A DNA stretch of 6,720 nucleotides from Candidatus Dadabacteria bacterium (GTDB lineage: Bacteria > Desulfobacterota_D > UBA1144 > Nemesobacterales > UBA2774), in contig QIHJ01000425.1 in NCBI GenBank assembly GCA_003229065.1, forward strand, positions 1 to 6,720, given 5' to 3'. A program made the translations under genes and the position numbers. This document shows, piece after piece, positions 1-6,720 of this stretch (positions are counted from its first letter, which is position 1; every line of letters starts with the position of its first letter). The notes beneath the pieces are model-generated. The model saw only the letters and a program-made list of their open reading frames with translations. It was not told the DNA's origin and made no database searches.

Positions 1-1151
1 AGCTTTCCCGGGCGGGCAAAAAAGTTGTTCTACTGGGCGTGCCGCAGACCTACCCTCCAAAGCCCGTAAACGGATGTGTAGTGAGCGGGTTCCTGGCACC
101 CGATACGAAGAGCAACTACACTTACCCGATCGCTCTTAAGGACGAAATTGAAGAGGTTACCCCCGGATACGTGCTCGATGTGGAGGACTTCAGAACAGTC
201 GATAAAGAGGCGCTCCTGGGCCGAATTTACGATAAGACCGAAATGCATTTTAAGCTTGCAAAACACCTTATTACGCAAAAACCATGGGATTTCTTCATGC
301 TCGTAGAGATGGGTGTGGACAGGATTCACCACGGGTTTTGGAGCTATATGGATAAAGAGCACCCGAAATATGTTTCAGGGAACCCCTTTGAGAACTCGAT
401 AAAGGAATACTACAAATACTGTGACCGGGAGATCGGGGAGCTGCTGGCGCTCGTACCCGAAGATACCGTAGTTATGGTGCTATCGGACCACGGGGCAAGG
501 AAAATGGAAGGCGGTATCTGCTTTAACGAATGGCTAATAAAAGAAGGCTATCTGGTTCTGAAAAACTACCCGAACGAGCCTACGCGCTTTGCCGATACCG
601 AGATTGACTGGAGCAGTACGGCGGCATGGGGAGAAGGGGGATATTACGGAAGATTATTTTTGAACGTAAAGGGCAGAGAGCCCGAGGGTACTATAGAGCC
701 CGGAGATTATGAAAAAGTACGCTCGGAGCTGATTGAAAAACTAGAGGCCATTGAAGACCCCGAGGGCGGGAATATCGGGACAAAAGCCTACAGACCCGAG
801 GAGCTGTACAAAGAGGTAAACGGCGTCGCACCTGATCTGATCGTGTATTTCGGGGATCTCGGATGGCGCTCTGTGGGGAGTGTCGGAATGGGCGGCATTC
901 ACACGTTTGAGAACGACACGGGCTCTGATGAGGCAAACCACGACTGGAACGGGGTTTTCATATTAAATGATACGGGGTGCAGTTTGGGCAACGTAGAGAC
1001 AGGGTATAAAGAGGGAATGGAAATATACGATATTGCCCCGACCGTGCTCGATCTCTTCGGCATGAAGTTTGAGGAAGATATTGTCGGAAAGAGCATAACG
1101 CAATATGAGAATAAGGGGATTATCTCAAAACTAAAGAGTATATTGGGTTAG
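1..1151 (+). CDS. AP-superfamily phosphodiesterase/phosphohydrolase, short form (5' partial)
   Basis: This is the C-terminal part of a metal-dependent phosphohydrolase of the type I phosphodiesterase/nucleotide pyrophosphatase branch (COG3379-like). The frame is open to the left edge: codons from position 3 read LSRAGKKVVLLGVPQTYPP, a conserved core strand and loop, so the GTG at 39 is an internal Val and not a start. The nucleophile and first metal Asp lie upstream; aligned with gene 3, roughly 130-150 residues are missing. Visible predicted metal ligands are Asp (318-320) and His (330-332) in GVDRIHH, Asp-His in LSDHG (486-491), and His in ANHDW (939-941). The domain closes with DIAPTVLDLFG, typical of the family, followed by a short basic tail, NKGIISKLKSILG. 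Unlike genes 3 and 4 it has no beta-rich insert before the DRIHH motif. It ends with TAG, 75 bases before the ATG of the next gene. Superfamily assignment is firm; the substrate is unknown. Confidence 0.9.
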   Translation, partial: LSRAGKKVVLLGVPQTYPPKPVNGCVVSGFLAPDTKSNYTYPIALKDEIEEVTPGYVLDVEDFRTVDKEALLGRIYDKTEMHFKLAKHLITQKPWDFFMLVEMGVDRIHHGFWSYMDKEHPKYVSGNPFENSIKEYYKYCDREIGELLALVPEDTVVMVLSDHGARKMEGGICFNEWLIKEGYLVLKNYPNEPTRFADTEIDWSSTAAWGEGGYYGRLFLNVKGREPEGTIEPGDYEKVRSELIEKLEAIEDPEGGNIGTKAYRPEELYKEVNGVAPDLIVYFGDLGWRSVGSVGMGGIHTFENDTGSDEANHDWNGVFILNDTGCSLGNVETGYKEGMEIYDIAPTVLDLFGMKFEEDIVGKSITQYENKGIISKLKSILG

Positions 1152-1155
1152 CCTG

Positions 1156-1184
1156 TAGTAAAACAGAGTTGGGAAATATATAAT
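1156..1184 (+). promoter_or_regulatory. Possible sigma70-type promoter before the membrane sulfatase-fold gene
   Basis: A perfect TATAAT (1179-1184) lies in the gap between genes 1 and 2, 42 bases before ATG 1227. At 17-base spacing the -35 position reads TAGTAA (1156-1161), which matches TTGACA at only three of six positions. Transcription would begin near 1191, leaving a leader of about 35 bases before the ATG; the alternative TTG 1206 start would still be included. It may be an internal operon promoter, or a chance match in an AT-rich gap. Confidence 0.3.
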
Positions 1185-1226
1185 CCATAAACCGGATTTG
1201 GTGTATTGTCCGGCGCGGCTAAGTTT

Positions 1227-3299
1227 ATGGCAAAGACTGATACTAGCAGAAATAGAGTAATTCTAATTACAGCCCTCTCTATGGGAATAACATTCGGGCT
1301 GTTGGATATTTGTATCGGGCTCAAGTCCCAGGATTATAGATTTCTGTCGATTTCTTCGATATTAATCCCCCTTGCCGTCACTACAGGATTCTATTTTATT
1401 TGTTATATGGCAAGCTGGTACTTAATTGTGTGCCGACTGGTAAGTAGGTTCAAGCTGAATATTGAAAGCTCCGCTATTTCAAGCGGGTTTTTGATCGGTA
1501 TCACGGTAATATCAATATCTTTAAATTACGAGATGCTTATCGGAAGACAGCCGATAGATAGAATTTTCAGCCTTCTTTTTATACTTACGGTCTCAGCTAT
1601 TATAGCAGTATTAATCTATCTTGCCCTGACAAAAATTATAGAGGTAAAAAACCCCGGTATTACGGGCTTGAAGGCAAGTCTAATCATACCGATAATACTC
1701 GGGGTGACTCTCTTTTTTATTTTCCTTCAGAAATTCGTGGCAGTACCGGTCATGATATTATACGGGGCTTATATAGCTTCTGTGCTAGTCACAATAGGGG
1801 CTCTTTCTTATATCAGTGCGGAAAAGCTGAGAGCACTGAGTGTGCTTACAGTAATAATGCTGCTTATAGTTCTAGGAAGTCTGCTTGCTGTTCTCGTAGA
1901 TCAAAAAAGAAATAATATTGCACCGAGTAAAAGCGTGAGCAAATCAAGCGTAAAATCATCAGAGCGTGGTATTAAGCACGTAATTCTGATAACCGTGGAC
2001 ACATTAAGAACAGACGTACTGTCCTCATACGGCAGTCAAAGTGTACAAACCCCCAATATCGACGGGCTATCCGCAGACGGGGTGCTGTTTAAAAATGCAT
2101 ACTCATCCTCACCGTGGACTCTGCCGGCATTCGCCTCAATAATGACAGGGCTTCCGCCCGGAACCCATCTGACCACCAAAGCAAGCTCGAAATTACCTAA
2201 GAAATTTAAAACCACTGCCGAGTATATGCTGGGTTCCGGGTACTATACAGGGGCTCTTGTTAGAAATATCTTTCTTCATCCGGAGTACAATATCGATCAG
2301 GGGTTCGTTGATTATTACCACTACCCCAAATTCAGCAGGTATGTTAGGTCGTTCGGGAGGGCGCTGATAAATTTTGCGTTTGGGAAGAATCTCAGGAACG
2401 ACGTCTCGACCGAAGATATAACGGATTTGTCGATTAATTGGCTTGAAGAACAAAGGGATAAGGATTTCTTCTTCTGGGTCCATTACTTCGATCCACATCA
2501 GCCCTATGCGCCCCCCGAGGCTTATATTGCCGATAAGAGTGAGCCGCCGCCCCGCATCGGGATGGAATTTAACGGAGCAAAACACATACGGAGCGGGCAT
2601 TTGGTACCGACCGAGAGGGAAAGAGAATGGATTAAGGAGCTCTATGACGCCGAGGTTCGATACGTGGACGATAATCTAGGCAGGCTCTTTGAATATTTAA
2701 AGAAGTCCGGACTGTATGAGGACTCGCTTATAATACTGACAAGCGACCATGGGGAAGAGTTCTGGGACCACGGAGGCTTTGAGCACGGACACGCGCTTTA
2801 TAATGAAGTAATACAGGTGCCGCTTATTATAAAGCTGCCCGGAGAAAATCAGGTAAAAGAAGAAAAAATGAGGGTAAGCACTCAAAGCCTGATGCGCACA
2901 ATACTGGACGCAAGCGGTATAGAGTACGATAGAGACCGCCTGATTGCAGGATCTTTATACCCGCTGATGCAGGGTAAAGGTAATGAAATTAGTGAGGAGC
3001 CGCTCGTAAGCACCGGGCTTCTATATTATGAGGACAGAGAATCCCTTATATTCGGTAATAAGAAATATATACGCTCTCTCATTTCAAATGAAGAGGAGCT
3101 CTACGATCTGCAGAACGACCCCGATGAGCAAAATGAGCTAAGTGATGAGGGGAGAGTATTACAAGCACGGGGTATATTGAAAAAGTACAATGAGAAAGCA
3201 AAAAAACTCGGTACGGAGTACGGTGTAGAAAATGCCGAGGAGGTAGTGCTCAGTAAAGACAAGAAAGAAAAATTAAAAGCATTGGATTATATTCAGTAA
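1227..3299 (+). CDS. Multi-pass membrane sulfatase-fold hydrolase/transferase with Thr nucleophile
   Basis: This 690-residue protein joins a membrane domain to a sulfatase-family (PF00884-type) catalytic domain. Numbering from ATG 1227, about seven hydrophobic segments lie near 11-33, 40-72, 83-100, 114-138, 152-170, 173-196 and 202-225. A Ser/Lys-rich linker (230-247) follows, then the catalytic domain from about 250. Motifs are VDTLRTD (metal Asp258), SSPWTLPAFASIMTG (predicted nucleophile Thr298), HYFDPHQPY, LTSDHGEEFWDHGG (Asp507, His508) and the C-terminal ELYDLQNDPDEQNEL common in sulfatase-like proteins. True sulfatases carry Cys or Ser in C/S-x-P-x-R, converted to formylglycine. Here the site reads TLPAF, so sulfatase activity is doubtful and phosphate-ester hydrolysis or phospho-group transfer is more likely, as in membrane phosphoethanolamine or phosphoglycerol transferases. 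An odd number of segments would place the domain outside the membrane if the N-terminus is cytoplasmic. The start is uncertain: an in-frame TTG at 1206 adds seven residues, and neither start has a strong ribosome binding site. Confidence 0.9.
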   Translation: MAKTDTSRNRVILITALSMGITFGLLDICIGLKSQDYRFLSISSILIPLAVTTGFYFICYMASWYLIVCRLVSRFKLNIESSAISSGFLIGITVISISLNYEMLIGRQPIDRIFSLLFILTVSAIIAVLIYLALTKIIEVKNPGITGLKASLIIPIILGVTLFFIFLQKFVAVPVMILYGAYIASVLVTIGALSYISAEKLRALSVLTVIMLLIVLGSLLAVLVDQKRNNIAPSKSVSKSSVKSSERGIKHVILITVDTLRTDVLSSYGSQSVQTPNIDGLSADGVLFKNAYSSSPWTLPAFASIMTGLPPGTHLTTKASSKLPKKFKTTAEYMLGSGYYTGALVRNIFLHPEYNIDQGFVDYYHYPKFSRYVRSFGRALINFAFGKNLRNDVSTEDITDLSINWLEEQRDKDFFFWVHYFDPHQPYAPPEAYIADKSEPPPRIGMEFNGAKHIRSGHLVPTEREREWIKELYDAEVRYVDDNLGRLFEYLKKSGLYEDSLIILTSDHGEEFWDHGGFEHGHALYNEVIQVPLIIKLPGENQVKEEKMRVSTQSLMRTILDASGIEYDRDRLIAGSLYPLMQGKGNEISEEPLVSTGLLYYEDRESLIFGNKKYIRSLISNEEELYDLQNDPDEQNELSDEGRVLQARGILKKYNEKAKKLGTEYGVENAEEVVLSKDKKEKLKALDYIQ

Positions 3300-3349
3300 C
3301 AACTACCGCCTAAGCTATTTGTCCTTAGCCCGGGAATACATTACATTGT

Positions 3350-5557
3350 ATGACCTTATACGCCATGTTGAAAAAGATTACAGGATGTCCGGATTTTAGC
3401 AGGTTGAGAATATTTTTTTTAGCTCCCGTATTTTTCTTATGTATTTACGCAGCTCAAACAGAGCCTGCGCTGAGCTACATAGGCCCCGGGGCGGGCTTTG
3501 CCTTTCTGTCGTCTTTCCTGGTACTGCTTCTTACTTTTGCGCTTGCGGTTTTTTACCTGCTCTCCTGGCCGCTCCGCTTTATGGTAAGGAGGATTTTCAG
3601 AAAAGGACCTAAAACAAAGACGGACATAAAAAGAGTAATAATAATAGGGCTTGACGGAATGGACCCTGAGCTTACAAAGGGGTTCATGGATCAGGGCAAG
3701 CTGCCGAATTTTAAAAAGTTGAGCGCTGAGGGAACTTTTACAAAGCTTGGAACAAGCTACCCTTCGATATCACCGGTGGCATGGTCGTCATTTATGACAG
3801 GGGTTGACCCCTCCCATCACAACATTTTCGACTTTATCACACGGGACCCATGCACCTATCAGCCGATGCTAACTTCGGCAGACATAGGGAAGGCTTCCAA
3901 AGTGCTTCCGATCGGAAAGTATATGATACCTCTTGGGAAACCCAAGATGCGGCTTCTTAGAAAAAGTCAGCCTTTCTGGAAGATACTCGGTAAGTACGGG
4001 ATATTCAGCTCGATAATACGAGTGCCGATCACATTTCCGCCCGAGAAATTTAACGGCGTCGCGTTGTCCGGGATGTGCGTTCCCGATTTGAGAGGCTCAC
4101 AGGGAACATTCTCTCACTATACAACGGATAGAGACAGAACAAATATAGAGACTGGGGGTGAAAGCCGCTTTGTCGAGCTCAAGAACGGTGTTATTGAGAC
4201 GGAGCTTGTGGGGCCTGAAAATCACCTGGTTAAAAACGGGGGCGAGCTCAAACTCCCTCTTAAAATAAAACTTGATAAAGAAAAGGGTAAAGCCAGGATT
4301 GAAATATCTGGTGAGAGCTTTGAGCTCGAGCCTAAGACCTATTCCCCTTGGATCAGAATTGCCTTTAAAGCGGGGTTGGGAATAAAAGTGCACGGTATCT
4401 GCCGATTCTATATAAACAGTTTAGCCCCGGGCTTTGATCTGTATGTGACTCCGATTAACATCGACCCCGAAGAGCCTGCTTTACCTATATCGCACCCGTT
4501 TATATTCTCTGTTTATCTGGCAAAGCTATTAGGCTCGTACGGCACACTGGGGCTTGCCGAGGACACCTGGGCGCTTAACGAGGGCGTGATAGATGAGGAC
4601 GCTTTCCTGGAACAGTCATACCTCCTGTACGAAGAACGTGAAAAAATGTTTCTGAACGCACTTGAGAAAACACCCAGAGGACTTGTAACATGCGTATTCG
4701 ATACAACGGACCGGGTGCAGCATATGTTTTTCCGCTGCCTGGACCCGGAGCATCCCGCCAATAGAGGGAAGGAAGTTGAGAAATATAAAAAGGTAATCGA
4801 AGAGCTATACATCAAAATGGACGCTCTAATAGGAAAAGCCCTTGAAAAAACGGATGACAAAACCGTATTGGGCGTCATATCGGACCACGGGTTCACGCAG
4901 TTCAGAAGGGGCGTAAACTTAAACAGCTGGCTCTATAAAGAAGGCTACCTGTCCCTTATAGACGGAAACACTGAGAGCGGAGACTGGCTTGCAAATGTGG
5001 ATTGGGAAAGAACAAAAGCATTTTCGCTCGGACTTGCGGGTATCTTTATTAACAGGAAGGGAAGAGAATCAAAAGGAATAGTAGAGGAAGGAGAGGAGCT
5101 TCAAGCGCTCAAGAATGAGATGATCGAGAAACTAACTGGGCTCTTAGACGAAGAGACCGGCGGTATATCCATAAGACAGGTACTGGATACGGAACGTGCT
5201 CATTCAGGACCTTACAAATACGATGCCCCTGACCTCTTGGTGGGTTACAACGCGGGCTATAGAAGCTCGTGGGGATGCGCTGTAGGGCGCGTGACGGACG
5301 CTGTGTTTGAAGATAACACCAAGCACTGGAGCGGAGATCACTGTGTCGATCCGAGTATAGTACCGGGAGTCTTATTTATAAACCGTAAAATATCAAAAGA
5401 AAACCCGCACCTAAACGATATGGCCCCCACAGTGCTCAATTTATTCGGCGTTGAAATACCCAAATACATGAAAGGCACGCCGCTTATAGGATCACAAAAC
5501 CTTGGAGATGAAATAGATCCTAGGCACAGAGAAAATAAAGAAGCAAAAGCGGTATAA
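3350..5557 (+). CDS. Membrane-anchored AP-superfamily phosphohydrolase/phosphodiesterase, long form
   Basis: This complete 735-residue COG3379-like enzyme has all expected two-metal residues. A signal-peptide-like or first membrane segment (about 20-41) is followed by SYIGPGAG (42-49), a second hydrophobic segment (about 50-76) and a basic stretch RFMVRRIFRK. The catalytic domain starts at about 93. Predicted active-site residues are Asp102 in GLDGMDP, nucleophile Ser141 in SISPVAWSSFMTG (aligned with Thr of nucleotide pyrophosphatases), Asp454 and His458 in DTTDRVQH, Asp512-His513 in ISDHG, and His664 in GDHCVDP. Residues about 262-395 form a beta-rich insert ending in LYVTPINIDPEEPALPIS; gene 4 shares it and gene 1 lacks it. 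The domain closes with NDMAPTVLNLFG; the tail is charged. A phosphomono- or diester substrate is expected from the family but cannot be specified. The start is ATG 3350, with an in-frame ATG at 3365 as an alternative; only a weak GGGA (3332-3335) lies upstream. It begins 50 bases after gene 2 and probably shares its transcript. Confidence 0.92.
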   Translation: MTLYAMLKKITGCPDFSRLRIFFLAPVFFLCIYAAQTEPALSYIGPGAGFAFLSSFLVLLLTFALAVFYLLSWPLRFMVRRIFRKGPKTKTDIKRVIIIGLDGMDPELTKGFMDQGKLPNFKKLSAEGTFTKLGTSYPSISPVAWSSFMTGVDPSHHNIFDFITRDPCTYQPMLTSADIGKASKVLPIGKYMIPLGKPKMRLLRKSQPFWKILGKYGIFSSIIRVPITFPPEKFNGVALSGMCVPDLRGSQGTFSHYTTDRDRTNIETGGESRFVELKNGVIETELVGPENHLVKNGGELKLPLKIKLDKEKGKARIEISGESFELEPKTYSPWIRIAFKAGLGIKVHGICRFYINSLAPGFDLYVTPINIDPEEPALPISHPFIFSVYLAKLLGSYGTLGLAEDTWALNEGVIDEDAFLEQSYLLYEEREKMFLNALEKTPRGLVTCVFDTTDRVQHMFFRCLDPEHPANRGKEVEKYKKVIEELYIKMDALIGKALEKTDDKTVLGVISDHGFTQFRRGVNLNSWLYKEGYLSLIDGNTESGDWLANVDWERTKAFSLGLAGIFINRKGRESKGIVEEGEELQALKNEMIEKLTGLLDEETGGISIRQVLDTERAHSGPYKYDAPDLLVGYNAGYRSSWGCAVGRVTDAVFEDNTKHWSGDHCVDPSIVPGVLFINRKISKENPHLNDMAPTVLNLFGVEIPKYMKGTPLIGSQNLGDEIDPRHRENKEAKAV

Positions 5558-5613
5558 TCTAGTTGAGCATTAGTATTAGCCACAAGTACGGAAAGTTATT
5601 TATATACACCCAC

Positions 5614-5697
5614 ATGATTATAGAAAACTTACGAAAAATATTCTTATCCGTATCGCTTACATTTGCCATGAGCTTGTGCGTAATTACGGCAGGCTGC
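5614..5697 (+). other. Lipoprotein signal peptide and lipobox Cys of the fourth gene
   Basis: Residues 1-27 have a short charged start (MIIENLRK), a hydrophobic core (IFLSVSLTFAMSLCVI) and the cleavage context TAG before Cys28 (TGC, 5695-5697). Thr at -3 is less common than Leu, but Ala-Gly-Cys is typical of signal peptidase II sites. The residue after Cys is Gly rather than Asp. Under the E. coli Lol rule this would not retain the protein at the inner membrane, although that rule may not apply in this organism. Confidence 0.75.
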
Positions 5698-6720
5698 GGG
5701 GAGAGTGCAAATACTGCAGCAAGTAAGTCGGAAGATCCGGAGAAAAAGCTGATAGTGATCGGCTTTGACGGCATGGACCCGAAAATTCTCCGGAAGCTAA
5801 TGTCAGAAGGCAAGCTTCCGAGTTTTAAGATTTTGAGTGAAACGGGGGATTTTAAAGAGCTTGCAACGAGTATCCCCCCTCAAAGCCCTGTGGCATGGTC
5901 GAATTTCATAACCGGAATGAACCCGGGCGGGCACGGCATATTCGACTTCATTCACCGTGACCCGAAGACCATGTTCCCGTACCTGTCTACTTCAAAGACC
6001 GAAGCTGCAGAAACCGCTATAAGCCTGGGCGACTGGGTGATTCCCCTGTCATCGGGCAAAGTGAAACTGCTTCGTCAGGGAAAGGCTTTCTGGGAATATC
6101 TTACAGAGAACGGGGTTACTACGACTATTTTCAGGGTACCGGCGAACTTCCCTACAGTCGAGGGAGAGGCTCATCAACTCTCGGGAATGGGTACACCCGA
6201 CATACGAGGCACATACGGTACGTTCTCATACTATACGGATGAGAAAGGAGATAAGTTCGAGGATATTTCAGGGGGCGTGGTATTTCCTGTAAGCGTGGTG
6301 AATAATAGTTTCAAAAGCACGCTTCCAGGTCCTAAAAATACATTTAAGAAAGACACACCTGAGGTAAATGTAGACTTCGAAGTTTTTATCGACCCTGAGA
6401 ACCCTGTTGCCAAAATCAGTGTGCAGGATAATGAGATAATCCTCAACCAGGGCGAGTGGAGCGATTGGGTAACGGTAGAGTATGAAATTATACCGTATAT
6501 TGAGAAAGCAAAAGGTATAGCGATGTTTTACTTAAAGGAAATAAGGCCTAATATAAAGCTGTACGTCACACCCGTAAACATCGACCCCGAAGCCCCGGCG
6601 CTTCCGATCTCAAACCCACAGGGCTATTCAAAAGAGCTCGCAAAGGCAATCGGCCCCTTCTATACTCAGGGAATACCCGAGGATACGAAGGCCCTGTCTG
6701 AGGACGTACTTAACGATACC
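5614..6720 (+). CDS. Lipoprotein AP-superfamily phosphohydrolase, long form (3' partial)
   Basis: The frame runs open from ATG 5614 to the right edge (369 codons). It is a paralogue of gene 3: shared blocks are GFDGMDP (metal Asp52), IPPQSPVAWSNFITG (predicted nucleophile Ser91), HGIFDFIHRDP, FRVPANFP, SGMGTPDIRGTYGTFSYYTD and LYVTPVNIDPEAPALPIS. The N-terminus is a lipoprotein signal: LRK, a hydrophobic stretch (about 9-24), then ITAGC with lipidated Cys28, followed by a short Ser/Ala/charged linker to the catalytic domain at about residue 46. The mature protein should therefore be membrane-tethered outside the cytoplasm. The beta-rich insert spans about residues 210-347. The second half of the active site (DxxxH, DHG and the last His) lies beyond the window, so catalytic completeness cannot be judged. 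An in-frame TTG at 5563 would extend the start by 17 residues, but the ATG gives a proper signal peptide. Only a distant GGAAAG (5590-5595) precedes it. The gap to gene 3 is 56 bases, consistent with one operon. Confidence 0.9.
   Translation, partial: MIIENLRKIFLSVSLTFAMSLCVITAGCGESANTAASKSEDPEKKLIVIGFDGMDPKILRKLMSEGKLPSFKILSETGDFKELATSIPPQSPVAWSNFITGMNPGGHGIFDFIHRDPKTMFPYLSTSKTEAAETAISLGDWVIPLSSGKVKLLRQGKAFWEYLTENGVTTTIFRVPANFPTVEGEAHQLSGMGTPDIRGTYGTFSYYTDEKGDKFEDISGGVVFPVSVVNNSFKSTLPGPKNTFKKDTPEVNVDFEVFIDPENPVAKISVQDNEIILNQGEWSDWVTVEYEIIPYIEKAKGIAMFYLKEIRPNIKLYVTPVNIDPEAPALPISNPQGYSKELAKAIGPFYTQGIPEDTKALSEDVLNDT

Noticed and set aside
30..362. Minus-strand open frame of 110 codons opposite gene 1
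   Set aside because: It lies opposite a strongly conserved enzyme, shows no recognisable domain, and is one of several antisense shadows of the four real genes.
2193..2600. Minus-strand open frame of 135 codons opposite the sulfatase-fold domain
   Set aside because: The plus strand here encodes conserved catalytic-domain sequence including HYFDPHQPY. The antisense product has no recognisable motif or promoter.
3310..3347. CTAAG/CTTAG inverted repeat (3310-3314, 3324-3328), and TTGTCC (3319-3324) with TACATT (3342-3347) as terminator or promoter between genes 2 and 3
   Set aside because: The stem is five bases with a nine-base loop and no U-tract, so it is not a credible terminator. The promoter-like pair would start transcription inside the predicted coding region of gene 3.
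4457..4472. Sixteen-base sequence repeated at 6577-6592, considered as a recombination or regulatory repeat
   Set aside because: It falls in the same conserved codons of two paralogous proteins and is explained by shared ancestry and protein constraint.
4513..4896. Minus-strand open frame of 127 codons opposite gene 3
   Set aside because: It covers the conserved DTTDRVQH and ISDHG motifs of gene 3, and its Ser-rich composition is typical of an antisense shadow.
5553..5558. A second perfect TATAAT overlapping the stop codon of gene 3, possibly a promoter for gene 4
   Set aside because: The -35 position at 17-base spacing reads AGAAAA, a poor match. The hexamer is mostly formed by coding and stop bases (GTA TAA T), so chance is the better explanation.

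Overview
The window is fully occupied by four same-strand genes, all members of the alkaline phosphatase (AP) superfamily of two-metal hydrolases and transferases. They are separated by gaps of only about 50 to 75 bases, with no RNA genes, mobile elements or CRISPR arrays. The first gene is cut by the left edge and the fourth by the right edge, so the real cluster is longer than what is shown. Moderate GC, mixed codon use, a typical lipoprotein signal peptide and a multi-pass membrane sulfatase-fold enzyme indicate a diderm-type bacterium. No marker gene here fixes the lineage. A little-cultivated group near the former deltaproteobacteria is a guess only.

Layout: (1) positions 1-1151, the C-terminal two thirds of a short-form AP-superfamily phosphodiesterase/phosphohydrolase (COG3379-like). 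(2) 1227-3299, about seven membrane segments fused to an extracytoplasmic sulfatase-fold domain whose nucleophile position is Thr rather than the formylglycine Cys of true sulfatases. (3) 3350-5557, a complete 735-residue long-form COG3379-like enzyme with a hydrophobic N-terminus, a YIGPGAG segment and a full set of predicted catalytic residues. (4) 5614 to the right edge, a paralogue of gene 3 that has exchanged the membrane anchor for a lipoprotein signal peptide.

How they may work together: genes 2, 3 and 4 each carry a different device for placing a metal-dependent phosphate-ester enzyme at or outside the cytoplasmic membrane. Genes 3 and 4 share a beta-rich insert of about 130 residues between the two halves of the active site, which the short gene 1 lacks. 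The simplest reading is an operon that remodels phosphate or phosphodiester groups on an envelope lipid, glycan or released metabolite, with paralogues specialised by location and substrate. The substrate cannot be read from the sequence. A consensus TATAAT box precedes gene 2, but no clear terminator separates any of the genes.
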